A model generated the notes under the pieces. That model ran no database searches. It was not told where the DNA came from and saw nothing but the letters and a program-made list of their open reading frames with translations. Positions 20,565-30,800 of a stretch of 64,000 bases of DNA are shown one piece after another. The stretch spans positions 46,893 to 110,892 of the forward strand of contig NZ_PVBQ01000015.1 of NCBI RefSeq assembly GCF_002980525.1, given 5' to 3'. The DNA comes from Sphingobacterium haloxyli. GTDB lineage: Bacteria > Bacteroidota > Bacteroidia > Sphingobacteriales > Sphingobacteriaceae. The position numbers were made by a program, and so were the translations under genes. Each line of letters starts with the position of its first letter. Positions within the stretch are counted from its first letter, which is position 1.

Positions 20565-21608
20565 ATGAAAACAAATAGATTATTATTCGGTAGTTTGACA
20601 CTTGCAGCGATTTTCGCATTAAGCTCGTGTTCAACAAGTAGGCAAATCGCCCACCGAGATGATGTGTATAATAATCAATCCCAAGCTCCACAAGATTACC
20701 TGAGTCCGGATTATTATTACACGGACGGAGACACACAAGAGGAACAATACGCCCAAAACGACTATTATGCCGACGAGTATTCCGATGAAGAATATGTCGA
20801 GGGATTTGAATATGATAATAATTTGGAATATGCTAACCGGATCAACCGTTTTCATTACGGTGCGCCGGGCATGCCTTATTTCGACCCTTGGTTTGATCCT
20901 TGGTATGGATACGGAGGCTTTGGCCTTGGATGGTCTAACTGGGGTTGGGGACCAGGTTGGTCTATGGGCTTCGGATGGGGCCGCCCTCACTTCGGATTTG
21001 GTTGGGGATGGGGAAGTCCTTATTACGGATTCGGACGCTGGGGTGGCTACCCTTACGCCGGATTTGGCTATAATGCTTGGGGACATCCTCATTACGGTTA
21101 TGGTAACCATTATTATGGCGGAAACCGATATAGCGTAAGACCACGCAACGCGCCCACAAGAATAGCATCCCGCAGTGGATATAATACACGTGTTGGTAAT
21201 ACCTCTCGTGTTTCCAACTCGCGTGTAGCTCGAGATAGAAACGGTCGTATTGTAACGGGACGCACCTCCCGCGCTGCAGCTAACACGCGTACCACAACGC
21301 GTTCGGCTGTCGGAAATAGAAGTAATGTTCGGTCTACAAACCCTTCTCGTGTTGGCACCCGTACCACACGTGGTACAACCAATAGGGAAGCCGTAGGAAA
21401 TAGAACCAGAACGAGGACAACCACTCGCCCAACAACGCAGCGGTCTAGGCCAACAACGACGCAACCATCTAGACCGACGACACGAAGCACACCTTCATAT
21501 TCGCCTTCTAGGGGCTCTTCAGGAGGTTCCATGTCAAGAGGTAGCAGTGGTGGCGGATCGTCCAGAAGTTCTGGCGGCGGTAGCTCCAGAGGGGGAAGAA
21601 CAAGATAA
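20565..21608 (+). CDS. Low-complexity Gly/Trp/Tyr- and Arg/Ser/Thr-rich lipoprotein
   Basis: 347 residues. The signal peptide ends in a lipobox (ALSSC), so it is lipid-anchored. It has three compositional blocks: an acidic Tyr-rich part (about 30-100), a Gly/Trp/Tyr/Phe-rich part (about 105-185, such as FGWGWGSPYYGFGRWGG), and a very basic Arg/Thr/Ser/Gly tail (about 190-347). No catalytic motif is visible. Such proteins exist in Sphingobacteriaceae without known function; a role in cell-envelope adhesion or polymer interaction would be a guess. The FadL-type gene follows 72 bases later. Confidence 0.82.
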   Translation: MKTNRLLFGSLTLAAIFALSSCSTSRQIAHRDDVYNNQSQAPQDYLSPDYYYTDGDTQEEQYAQNDYYADEYSDEEYVEGFEYDNNLEYANRINRFHYGAPGMPYFDPWFDPWYGYGGFGLGWSNWGWGPGWSMGFGWGRPHFGFGWGWGSPYYGFGRWGGYPYAGFGYNAWGHPHYGYGNHYYGGNRYSVRPRNAPTRIASRSGYNTRVGNTSRVSNSRVARDRNGRIVTGRTSRAAANTRTTTRSAVGNRSNVRSTNPSRVGTRTTRGTTNREAVGNRTRTRTTTRPTTQRSRPTTTQPSRPTTRSTPSYSPSRGSSGGSMSRGSSGGGSSRSSGGGSSRGGRTR

Positions 21609-21680
21609 TTTTTTGAATAAGGATAATTGACATAATGTTGAGACGCAAGGTTTTTGCGTCTCTCCTATTTAAAACAAGCT

Positions 21681-23231
21681 ATGCGTATAAAAAACATACT
21701 TTTTACATCTTTATTAGTTTCCGGGATAAGCTTTTCCGGTTATGGCCAGTCTGTAGGCAATGGGTTAATTTTTTCGCAAGAGAACAACGGTGGTTCAGCG
21801 CGCTTTAGAGGGTTAGGAAACGCTAACACGGCGTTGGGCGGCGATATCAGTTCGATTACAGGAAACCCCGCTGGTTTGGGGTTCTTCAGCCAATCCGATA
21901 TATCTGTCACATTTAACTACAATAACGCCGCCAACAAGGGCACCTATTTTGGAAATAGCGTTACCCGGAACAAAGGTAGATTCGGTGTAGATCAGGCGGG
22001 CGTAGTTTTTCACTTTCCCAAGAATGAAGGTTACTATGGATGGCAAAATTTCAATGTGGGAATAGGCTATGAAAACACAAATCGGTTCTCGAATAACGTA
22101 CGCTATGAAGGGATAAACCCCGACAATTCTATTGTCGGCGCTTATACAGACGATATTGCTGATTTTGGGGATCAGGCGCTCGCCAACAGTTTATACGATA
22201 TCAAACTGATTGAACGATTTGCGGACACCGATAAGGGCTATTTTCCTATGACAAGTCAACGCGGAAACAAAGACCAGATCAGTGATATACTAACAACGGG
22301 CAATAGTTTTCGAACATCGTTGGCATTTGGCGGTAATTATAACAACGTCTTCTACATCGGCGGTAATATCGGCTTCTCCTCGTTTATACACGAAAACTCT
22401 GCGCAGTTTTCTGAATATGGCTGGACGAAAGATGCGGCTGCCGTAGCCGCCAATAATCCCAATTCCAACTTTATCGACCCGACTCATCCGGATTACGATT
22501 TTTTGAATGCGAATTATGAAATGCTAGATGATTACTACCAGCGTTCGGAAGGAACCGGAGTAGATTTCAAAATAGGTGCCATTTATAAACCCACGGTCGA
22601 TTGGAACATCGGTGCCACCATTACCTCTCCTACTTGGTATACCATTGACCAATATACCGAGAGTTATATCGGCGTGGATTATTACGATAATGAAAATGCG
22701 GGAGAAGCTTTTGATTTTGGCGAAACGGAGTTCAGAGATGACTTTAGCTATCGCTTGATTACCCCTTGGAAGTTTGGACTCGGTGTGTCTAAGTTCTTCG
22801 GTCGCGGTTTGGTAACGGCAGATGCGGAATACGTTAACCATGCGAATATAAAAGTTAGAGATATCGGACGCGTGAATTCGTCCGATGATGCGCTTTGGGA
22901 CGAAGATTTCAAAGCAGCTTATAAGGGAGCTGTAAATCTTCGTATCGGTGGCGAGTATCTTATTACCAATACCATCAGTGGACGGGCGGGTATAAACTAT
23001 TTCGGCAACCCGTACAAAAATGCCGATAATACACAGTACAGCGGTAGCTTAGGATTGGGCACGAAGCTTACAAACACGCTTTATCTCGATTTAGCCGTCG
23101 TACACTCCGTCAATGATTATAAAGTAAGTCCATACCTTATTGACGAAGAGTTTTGGGACAGCACGAGCCCCGTGGCAGATATCAAACACCAACGCACTAA
23201 TGTGGTGTTAACATTGGGTGCTAAGTTTTAA
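21681..23231 (+). CDS. OmpP1/FadL-type outer membrane transporter
   Basis: About 516 residues. A signal peptide (MRIKNILFTSLLVSGISFSGYGQ) precedes the FadL-like N-terminal pattern: FRGLGNANTALGGDISSITGNPAGLGFF, which forms the hatch region, then alternating beta strands and a final strand ending in LGAKF, typical of an outer membrane barrel. The family moves hydrophobic compounds such as fatty acids or aromatics through the outer membrane. The frame opens earlier at 21654, but ATG 21681 gives a proper signal peptide. A strong terminator follows. Confidence 0.88.
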   Translation: MRIKNILFTSLLVSGISFSGYGQSVGNGLIFSQENNGGSARFRGLGNANTALGGDISSITGNPAGLGFFSQSDISVTFNYNNAANKGTYFGNSVTRNKGRFGVDQAGVVFHFPKNEGYYGWQNFNVGIGYENTNRFSNNVRYEGINPDNSIVGAYTDDIADFGDQALANSLYDIKLIERFADTDKGYFPMTSQRGNKDQISDILTTGNSFRTSLAFGGNYNNVFYIGGNIGFSSFIHENSAQFSEYGWTKDAAAVAANNPNSNFIDPTHPDYDFLNANYEMLDDYYQRSEGTGVDFKIGAIYKPTVDWNIGATITSPTWYTIDQYTESYIGVDYYDNENAGEAFDFGETEFRDDFSYRLITPWKFGLGVSKFFGRGLVTADAEYVNHANIKVRDIGRVNSSDDALWDEDFKAAYKGAVNLRIGGEYLITNTISGRAGINYFGNPYKNADNTQYSGSLGLGTKLTNTLYLDLAVVHSVNDYKVSPYLIDEEFWDSTSPVADIKHQRTNVVLTLGAKF

Positions 23232-23244
23232 TTGCCTTTTAAAA

Positions 23245-23287
23245 GTGAAGTTTTTGGGGGCGCTAAAATCCTTCCCAAAAACTTCAC
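23245..23287 (+). terminator. Intrinsic terminator after FadL-type gene
   Basis: A perfect 14-bp stem, GTGAAGTTTTTGGG / CCCAAAAACTTCAC, starts 14 bases after the stop codon. It separates the FadL gene from the S41 protease gene. Confidence 0.75.
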
Positions 23288-23332
23288 ATAAGTTTAACGG
23301 TATATTTATAATTTTTAACGAACTTATATCCC

Positions 23333-24703
23333 ATGTTCGTCAGGGGATCAAACCGTTGCGCTGTGCTTTTGATATGCATGTTGTTGTTAGCCACTTCGTG
23401 CAAAAAAGATGCGCCCGATTTCCCTGTGGGCTCGTCAGAAGCGATCAACCGCTGGATCCACGACCAGATGGAGCAATATTATTACTGGTCGTCTGCACTT
23501 CCGGCAGCGGCCAATTTCGACCAATTGCCGAAGGATTTCTTCCAGTCGCTATTAGTTAAAGAGGATCGTTTCTCCAACATGATGCCATCCGGAAAAACCG
23601 ATACTTACGGCACCACGCTATTAAACACCTTTGGCTTCGATTTTATGCAGTTTAAGAGAGAGAACGCCACCGTTTCACTCATTAGCCATGTGGTACCTGG
23701 TAGCACCGGTGATAGACTTGGCTTGCAACGCGGAGACACACTGCAGCATATCAACGGACAATTACCTACGGAAAACAGGTTATCCTCCTGGTTACAGCAG
23801 GCGACTCAGCAAACCAGTATCTTGCTTACGCTAGCTAATGGCACGATCTATACCCTGCCCGCTGCCTATATTTCCCAGCCGGTTATCTATCCTTCGGAGA
23901 TGTTTATGACCGATAGGAATAACAAGGTTGGATACATATTCCTAAGCCATTTCGACTTCTCTGGCGGCTACGATCTGCTGAAAGCGATAGTGAAATTACA
24001 GACTAATGGCGTGCAAGAGCTCATCCTCGATCTGCGCTATAACAGCGGCGGAAGCGTCGCTTTTGCTGCTTTTGTGGCATTGGCATTAGCCGATATACAG
24101 CCGAACGATGTGTTTGTGCATTATAAGGGCAACGGGCACCTTCAAAATCTACAAGAAACGTTTGCACAGACACTGGCCAGACAACCGGATGGCTACAATT
24201 TCACCGCCAGCGACGTACGCCAAAAGGGACTGGGACTCCAACGACTACTAGTTTTGGGTACTGGACACACGGCCTCCGCTTCGGAGATGCTCATCAACAA
24301 CCTTCGTCCTTATGTCGAAGTGGTCCATATCGGCGGATCCACCTACGGTAAGGATATGGCCAGTACGACACTGACGACTCCAGCACCTGTGGTTGGAACA
24401 GCCCCCGGTTGGCATATTGTCCCCATGATATACAAGATATATAATGCACAACATCAAGGAGAATACGCGAACGGCTTACAACCACAAATAAAAAAAACGG
24501 AACACAGTGCATTACCCCTCTACCCTTTCGGTGACCAACGTGACGCACTGGTTGCTGAGGCACTCGCACACCTAGCATATGGTAAAGCGCAGATTAAGTC
24601 GGAGATCAAGCCGGGGTTAAACGTCCCAACAGAACCGCAATTATTGTTTCAGTCGGCACCTTACCAAGCGCAGCCGATCGAGATACAAACTATAAAGAAG
24701 TAG
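23333..24703 (+). CDS. S41 family C-terminal-processing-type protease, lipoprotein
   Basis: 456 residues. The N-terminus ends in a lipobox (LLATSC), so it is lipid-anchored in the periplasm or outer membrane. A PDZ domain is visible (VVPGSTGDRLGLQRGDTLQHING), then the tail-specific protease core with LILDLRYNSGGSVAFA, and the catalytic Ser in TGHTASASEM near residue 320 with Lys in GGSTYGKDMAS near 343. The ending and length resemble Bacteroidota-specific S41 peptidases. The physiological substrate is unknown. Confidence 0.9.
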   Translation: MFVRGSNRCAVLLICMLLLATSCKKDAPDFPVGSSEAINRWIHDQMEQYYYWSSALPAAANFDQLPKDFFQSLLVKEDRFSNMMPSGKTDTYGTTLLNTFGFDFMQFKRENATVSLISHVVPGSTGDRLGLQRGDTLQHINGQLPTENRLSSWLQQATQQTSILLTLANGTIYTLPAAYISQPVIYPSEMFMTDRNNKVGYIFLSHFDFSGGYDLLKAIVKLQTNGVQELILDLRYNSGGSVAFAAFVALALADIQPNDVFVHYKGNGHLQNLQETFAQTLARQPDGYNFTASDVRQKGLGLQRLLVLGTGHTASASEMLINNLRPYVEVVHIGGSTYGKDMASTTLTTPAPVVGTAPGWHIVPMIYKIYNAQHQGEYANGLQPQIKKTEHSALPLYPFGDQRDALVAEALAHLAYGKAQIKSEIKPGLNVPTEPQLLFQSAPYQAQPIEIQTIKK

Positions 24704-24773
24704 TTAAATAGAATTGATAACTCACCAACAAGAACGCACCTGTCATGCTGAAGGATAGACATGTAGACGCGAT

Positions 24774-24806
24774 GCGCAAAAAAAGCGGCACCCACTGGTA
24801 CCGCTT
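24774..24806 (-). terminator. Intrinsic terminator of minus-strand hypothetical gene
   Basis: On the minus strand AAGCGG pairs with CCGCTT around a 12-base segment and is followed by TTTTTT. It ends the transcript of the 96-residue gene at 24858-25148. Confidence 0.75.
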
Positions 24807-24857
24807 ACCTACAACCCCACCATCATCCCACAGCGTTCTTTTTTGTTGTTCAGTATA

Positions 24858-25148
24858 TTACTTTGTTGCCATCAACTGAAAATCTCGAACACTAAACTTT
24901 GCTGTTTTTCGCTCTTCCCGCAACGCGGGAACCAGAATATCTGAGCGCAGACTTTTTTGTAGCTCGCGGTATTCCACCATGCAAGCCTTTAGCTGCTCGA
25001 CCATTTCATGGTAAGCCTCGTATTGCTGCTGCAAGACCGCCAAACCCTCTTCGGCAGCTTGGCAAGTTTCGGGGTTTTCTGCACCGCGCGCTAGCTGCAT
25101 CAGCTTAGCTTGTAGTGTTTCGTGTTCTCGTTTGGTGATGGCTTTCAT
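24858..25148 (-). CDS. Small helical hypothetical protein
   Basis: 96 residues, almost entirely predicted alpha-helical and Glu/Gln/Lys-rich (AAEEGLAVLQQQYEAYHEMVEQLKACMVEYREL), suggesting a coiled coil. It has no signal peptide or membrane segment. I do not recognise the family. The gene starts 18 bases after the stop of the lipoprotein gene 25167-25955, so the two probably form one transcription unit ending at the terminator at 24774-24806. Confidence 0.65.
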   Translation of the reverse strand: MKAITKREHETLQAKLMQLARGAENPETCQAAEEGLAVLQQQYEAYHEMVEQLKACMVEYRELQKSLRSDILVPALREERKTAKFSVRDFQLMATK

Positions 25149-25166
25149 AACGACTCTAATAAAAAT

Positions 25167-25955
25167 TTAATTCGAATATGCTGACTGTAGCGCTACGGAA
25201 AATTCCCAATATGGCTCAATATTGGGGAAAAAAGAATACAGGCTTCCTGTAGCTTCTTGCAGGTAAAGAATATGCGCACCTTTATTGATATCGATTGAAT
25301 TATATGTAACAAAAACTTCGACGCCTTCCACCATAACCGGGCTAAAATCCTCCTTCAATATCTGCGCTCTACCACGAAATCCAAAAGGGGATTCCATATT
25401 GTCCGTAATATCTATGATTTGATAGCTTTCAGGCAATTGATTGGTAATATTAAAAACGGTATCCCCTTCTTCATGATAAACAACCTTTCGACGCGCGGGA
25501 GGTCCGGACAATTGTTCAAGAACCTGATAAAACACTAAATGAAAAGGTTCGCCATTGGTCAACTCTGCTATCTCGCTGTTGCTATTGACAATTCTAAATT
25601 TCAACCTACCCTCCTCCTTCGGTTCGTTCAAATCTTCCTTGCGCATTAACGCAACAGGTATCTCTTCGTTGATTTTAAAGAGCACCAGCGTATCCCGATC
25701 GGGTTTGAGTCGAAAACTTCCCTCAAATTGCATTTCGTCATCGCCATTATACAGCGTAAAAGCGTTTTCGCCCTCAGCAACTGGTACTTTAATTGAACCT
25801 GAGGCGTACTTATGCCCGTCAATTTCTATCTTATAACTGTTTTCATAGTTTTCTATGAAAAGCGTGGTAAAGGGTGTATAGCTATTTACCACTTCGCCCT
25901 TTTCACAAGATGTACAGATGGCTAATGCAACAAAAAGTATGTAAAAATAACGCAT
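25167..25955 (-). CDS. Hypothetical lipoprotein
   Basis: 262 residues. The signal peptide ends in AICTSC, a good lipobox, so it is lipid-anchored. The remainder looks beta-rich and acidic (NAFTLYNGDDEMQFEGSFRLKPDRDTLVLFKINEE). No enzyme motif is visible and I do not recognise the family. It follows the terminator of the secreted lipoprotein gene 26077-27474 and is probably a separate unit with the small coiled-coil gene downstream. Confidence 0.72.
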   Translation of the reverse strand: MRYFYILFVALAICTSCEKGEVVNSYTPFTTLFIENYENSYKIEIDGHKYASGSIKVPVAEGENAFTLYNGDDEMQFEGSFRLKPDRDTLVLFKINEEIPVALMRKEDLNEPKEEGRLKFRIVNSNSEIAELTNGEPFHLVFYQVLEQLSGPPARRKVVYHEEGDTVFNITNQLPESYQIIDITDNMESPFGFRGRAQILKEDFSPVMVEGVEVFVTYNSIDINKGAHILYLQEATGSLYSFFPNIEPYWEFSVALQSAYSN

Positions 25956-26005
25956 ATTTTATTGATATAGAGTTTTTCTAATAATTGTTAATAGATTGTG
26001 ATTTT

Positions 26006-26037
26006 AAAAATAGCCTGTCGGCTTATCACCGACAGGC
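26006..26037 (-). terminator. Intrinsic terminator after secreted lipoprotein gene
   Basis: GCCTGTCGG / CCGACAGGC stem; on the minus strand it is followed by TATTTTTAAAA. It ends the TonB receptor-linked lipoprotein gene. Confidence 0.82.
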
Positions 26038-26076
26038 CTAAGATATTTTTCAAGAAAGTTTTTTCAACCTAGACGA

Positions 26077-27474
26077 TTAGTATGTCTTGGGTTGAAACTC
26101 GGTCCATCCCTCTGTCCATAAGGTTTCAGCTTCCGGGTCAAAGGCCCCTTTGTAATCTGGGCCTGAAGCAGGACCAGCAAAAGGCACTAAGTTCCAAGGA
26201 TCAAAGGTAGACGCCGAGGCTGTTGAATAGAATGGATCAATAGAGGCAGCACCTCCTAAAAGTAAATAGCTATTTGCGCTAGCCGCTGTACTTGTGCTGT
26301 TACCCGTATAGTTAGCGGGTGTTGAACCGCTTATTACAGAAATCGCGTCTGTATAACCATGTACCACATTATCGCTGAACGTACTTCCTGTAGTAGTGAT
26401 GTTTTCGAAACCTACACCTGTACCGTAACCTGCGATAATCGAACGCGTGATGTTCAACGCAGACGCTCTTCTCCAGTGGTTACCATTTTCCAGTTTCGTA
26501 GTAGCCGTACCGGAGTTGTTGATACCTAGGAAAGTAAAGTTTTGTAAATTTGGTCTTGTTTTAGGATCAGCACCAGCATAAGGCTGAGTACCTTGGTTGT
26601 CAGACTCAATACCATTGGAGTCCGAGCTACCGCCAGAAGTACTATTGGTCGATTGCGGATCTTTTAACGAAAGTGCATACTGAATGGTACCCGAATAACC
26701 GAAATCGAAATCGAAGTCGTCATCATCCGTAGACAAGGCTACCAAGTGGTCCGCATTTACGGTGCCTCCGAAGAACTCGAACGCATCATCGCGTCCCCAA
26801 GAAACTTGGATATGAGATAATGTGGTACCACTACCTACGCCACCTAAAGTTAAACCATTGATTTCATTCGCTTCTGAAAGTTCAAAACCAGCAAACTCAA
26901 TACGTACATACTGCAAGCTACCGGAGCTTTCGCCATTATACGTATCATTTGTTGAGCCATAAGTGATGTTTGTACCGGCAGGCTCGGGAATACCCTCTAT
27001 CCGTTGAGGTTGCGATTGGTTGATCCGTGCGCGTCCTAAGATAACCACGCCACCGAAGTCGCCCGGATTACGCTGACCTGCAGCATTAGGAGACGTAAAC
27101 ACGATCGGAGCTGTCGGTGTGCCATTTGCAATCAATTTTGCTGTTGTGGGTACTACCAACACGCCACGCAACTCTTGTGCACCATACTCCGGATCATTAT
27201 ACGTTTTGAAATCACCCGAAGTAATGAACGTACCAGGCTCAATAGTTAAGGTCTCGCCAGGCTCCACATAGGCAACACCGTCAATTTTCCAGTTCTTGTC
27301 TGCCGTCAATGTCGACACCGTAATCAAACCATTCGCATCAACGGGTACAGAAACCAGTGCTCTACCCGCAGGCAAACCTGCACCGAAATCGCCTCCCGGC
27401 GTAGCAACGTCTTTGTTACATGAACTCAATAGAGCTGTTACACACGCAACCGCTAAAATTAATACTTTTTTCAT
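26077..27474 (-). CDS. Secreted lipoprotein, probable beta-helix, paired with TonB receptor
   Basis: 465 residues. The signal peptide ends in a lipobox (LLSSC). The mature part looks like a right-handed beta-helix: repeated short strands with Gly/Asn/Thr turns (VYVEP-type GVAYVEPGETLTIEPGT, GGVVILGRARINQ, NGLTLGGVGSG, SGTIQYALSL). A run DDDDFDFDFG and several DSNGIESD segments could bind calcium. This family sits next to STN-type TonB receptors in Bacteroidota, and here follows such a receptor by 360 bases, so it is probably its surface partner. The substrate is unknown. Confidence 0.75.
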   Translation of the reverse strand: MKKVLILAVACVTALLSSCNKDVATPGGDFGAGLPAGRALVSVPVDANGLITVSTLTADKNWKIDGVAYVEPGETLTIEPGTFITSGDFKTYNDPEYGAQELRGVLVVPTTAKLIANGTPTAPIVFTSPNAAGQRNPGDFGGVVILGRARINQSQPQRIEGIPEPAGTNITYGSTNDTYNGESSGSLQYVRIEFAGFELSEANEINGLTLGGVGSGTTLSHIQVSWGRDDAFEFFGGTVNADHLVALSTDDDDFDFDFGYSGTIQYALSLKDPQSTNSTSGGSSDSNGIESDNQGTQPYAGADPKTRPNLQNFTFLGINNSGTATTKLENGNHWRRASALNITRSIIAGYGTGVGFENITTTGSTFSDNVVHGYTDAISVISGSTPANYTGNSTSTAASANSYLLLGGAASIDPFYSTASASTFDPWNLVPFAGPASGPDYKGAFDPEAETLWTEGWTEFQPKTY

Positions 27475-27524
27475 TGTATTAGATTTTAATAATTTATAAA
27501 TTTGCCGCCATTATCTTTAGCTCG

Positions 27525-27568
27525 ACTATACTGCTTTTCGCGCGGCAACCTTCGAAAGGCGGTATAGT
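27525..27568. other. 16-bp hairpin in the leader of the lipoprotein gene
   Basis: Plus strand ACTATACTGCTTTTCG pairs with CGAAAGGCGGTATAGT (with G-T pairs) around a 12-base loop, and TTTTT follows. On the minus strand two pairs become A-C mismatches. It lies 51 bases upstream of the lipoprotein start. The rest of the gap 27475-27833 holds the sequence motif at 27738-27774 and no gene. Confidence 0.6.
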
Positions 27569-27737
27569 TTTTAATTACTTTCTTCATTTACTGGTTTCCA
27601 TTGAGACAAACGTTTTGCTAAAGTTTCCTATTTTCCGGATTGCTGTCAAACAATACACGGAACTGTTTTCGTTATTATCCCTTCAGAATCACCAGTTAAT
27701 AAGCCCAGTAATTACTGTTTTTGTCATTCGTTTATTA

Positions 27738-27774
27738 TATGTCTCAAAAAAGCCTAAAAAGTACTTTGATTAAT
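27738..27774 (-). promoter_or_regulatory. Candidate ECF promoter-like motif, copy B
   Basis: The plus-strand block TATGTC...TACTTTGATTAAT matches 32 of 37 positions, with identical spacing, to a block directly before the fecR gene (32257-32293). Read on the minus strand it has ATTAATCAAAGTA then GACATA about 24 bases later. It lies between the TonB receptor and the lipoprotein gene. Confidence 0.5.
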
Positions 27775-27833
27775 TATTGCTATTCCGTTAAATAATTATG
27801 AAATACTTCATTCATCACTTATCATTCATCGTA

Positions 27834-30800
27834 TCAAAAGCTATACGTCAGCGACAGGCTAAAACGGCTTCCCTCTTTCCGGCGATACAGTATCGTGTCG
27901 CCGTCTTCCTTATTATATTTATTATCACCTTTGTTCGGAATCCACGTATCTCCATCGACTTGATCCTGTACAAATCCTTCCGTATTGGCATAAAAGATGC
28001 TCCAGTCGTTGAGCAGGTTCGCCATATTGAATTTAACTTCCATGCGTTTTTTCAATAAACGAGCATACAACTGCCCATCTAGCTGTCCCGGCACTTTTTC
28101 ATATTCCACCGCATTTGGCCTGAAATCAGTCAGGTTGGTACGGTATCCGCGCTGGTTATAACTCGCCGTAAACCCAAAAGACTCTCCCCAATAACCCAAG
28201 CCTAGATTCAGCAGCCAGGGGGATTGCCCAATCAATGGTCGGTCTTGGTTGCCCTGTCTTTCCTGCCGGAATTCGTATTTTCCGTTGCCCTCTACGCCGC
28301 CACCCCATGGTGTCATGACCTTGACCTCCGATTTCAGCAAACTGCCGTTACCGTAAACAAAGATATCTTCCCACCAGTCCTGCTTGCCCAGGAAGCCTAA
28401 GTTCTTGCGGACTTCCAGCTCCAGCCCCAGATTAGTCGCCGACTCCATATTGGTAAACACGTAATAATTACCCTGAGACAAGGAACCCTCCCTGACCAGC
28501 TCAATCGGTCTGTCCAGGTATTTATAATACCCCGTCAGGGAAACAATCTCGCCTGCGCCCGGATACAATTCAAAACGCAGATCCACATTATCCACCACGG
28601 TAGATTCTACGCGGTCGCCCGAGACATTGCCATCCAGCTCATAATCATAGAAGCCAAAGAAAGAACTCTCCCGGAAATCCGGACGGATGACCGTGCGCGA
28701 GTACGAAGAGCGCACATTAAACGTGGAGGTGACCTCATAAGTGGCGTTAATGGAGGGCAACCAGCGCCAGCCACTTTCTTTCACGCCCCGACGAAATGCT
28801 ATAAAATCATCTATCTCTGTATACCGTCGATTCAAGATTTCCTCCTGGCTGTTGTTCAGATCAAAGGATTCGCCACGTATTCCATACACCAAACGCAACC
28901 TGTTCCACAGCTTCTGGTCGGCCATGGCATACAAGGCATGCATTTTCATACGCCCATCGAATACCGGGCCGTTGATAAATGTTGCCCAGTAATACGCCTC
29001 GTTGACGCCGTTGCCGATATTCGCCGGATCCAGGATGACTTCATAGGGTTTTTCGATATTGCTTCCCCTTGCCGAAAATGGAATCATGCGGAATACCGAC
29101 AGGTCCCGCCGCTTGTCAAAGCCCTGGTAACCCAGCTTCATGAGTGTACTGAGCGTTTCGCCCGTACCCAAGGATTTGGCAAAGCCCGCCGCCCAGTGGA
29201 AATCGTCCTCATTTACCTCCGTCCACATGCGCGAGTCCTCGGAAAGAGCATCCCCACCTGTTTCAGAAGGATTTCTAACATTGGGAGTCTGGAAATAATA
29301 GTCGTCCCCGATCTGGGTGGTCAACCGGTATTTAAACTTCCGCTCATCTAGGATGCGTTGGCTAATTTTGTTGTAGGCGACCATGCCCGTCGCCTTGATA
29401 TCCCAGGGCATCTGGTATTCCCCGCTGAGCTGATGCTGCAGCAAGGACATGGCTTCGGGCAGCTGGTATTGTTCTTTATTGGGGCCTTGCATCAGATCGA
29501 AATAGTTCATGCGGATGGCCTCGTTGTAATTGTTGCTGTAGGTGCGCGCATACATGTTTTTTAACGTAATCTTAAATTTGTCTCCCTGCAGCCCGAGGTT
29601 AGCCGCCAATCCGCTATTGCTGTTAAAACGGTAGGACGTTCCGGCACCGTTCTGCCCCATTTTGGTGCTGTCGATATAGTGAACTGCATTTCCAGAATTA
29701 GCGCCTCGCACATTGTTAAACTCCCATACCTGCTGCTGGTTGCGCAGACTTGCCGCTGCCGAGAAACCGAAACGCATGCCGTGCTTCAGGTTGTATACCC
29801 GCCCGATAGACAGGCGATAATTCTGGTTGGGCTGCCCGTTATAGCGGCGCATCTGCAGCGGTTCTGCCGAAAGCCTTTTAGATTGTGCCACGGCATCCAG
29901 GCTACTGTAGGGGATACCGTTTCCCGGAATCAGCTCGAAATCCCCCGTCTGATCGTTGCCCGGAGGCGGAACTTCGATATTGCTGGGGAACTGCCAGGAC
30001 TGCATACCCTCCGGCAATTTCGCTGCTTGATCGAAAAAACCGAAATACTCGGCGTTTTTCCGCTCGCCCATACGATAAAAATCTTTACCGATCGCCTGGC
30101 TATTGAAGCCTGAACCGATCTGTATGCTCGTAAAGTTTTCTTCAGGGATATCCAGCGTATTCACGGATACCTGCCCCCCCGAAAACTCAGAAGACACATC
30201 GGGCGTTGCTGTTTTATTGACTACCACCGAGCTCACCATCTCAGTAGGGATAATGTCAAAAGAGAAATCCCGGCGATTCATCGAGGTGCTCGGGATGCTT
30301 ACCCCATCGAGCATCGCCTGGTTGTACCGATCAGACATCCCCCGTACAATCACGTTCCGGTTATTGACGGTGGTCAATCCCGTGATACGTTTAAGTGCAG
30401 CGCCCATATCGTTGTCCGGCGTTCTAGCGATCTGCTCCGCGGAGATCCCGTCGGTTACGCTAGCCGCATTTTTCTGTGCGGCATAGAGCCCTGCTACCGA
30501 CGCTTTTTTAAAGGTACTGGTCACGACGACATCTTCGATCTGTTGATTGCTGATCTGCATCGCGATATCCAATGCCGTAAGTTGACCCGCTTCCACCTTC
30601 ACCCCCTGTACGCGCTGCGTTTTGTAGGAGATATAACTGATCTCCACCACGTAGGTACCAGCGGGCAGTTCCATATTATAGGTACCGTCCACGCCGGTCT
30701 GTGCCGATTTACTACCGATCACCCGGACGTTGGCCCCTATCAGCGGTAATCCACGCTCGTCGTAGACCGTACCGCTGATACGACCCGGCGTTTGCGGTAC

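Noticed and set aside
20631..21532. Minus-strand frames opposite the low-complexity lipoprotein
   Set aside because: Repetitive codons on the plus strand keep the other frames open; their products are unnatural and the plus-strand gene has a lipobox.
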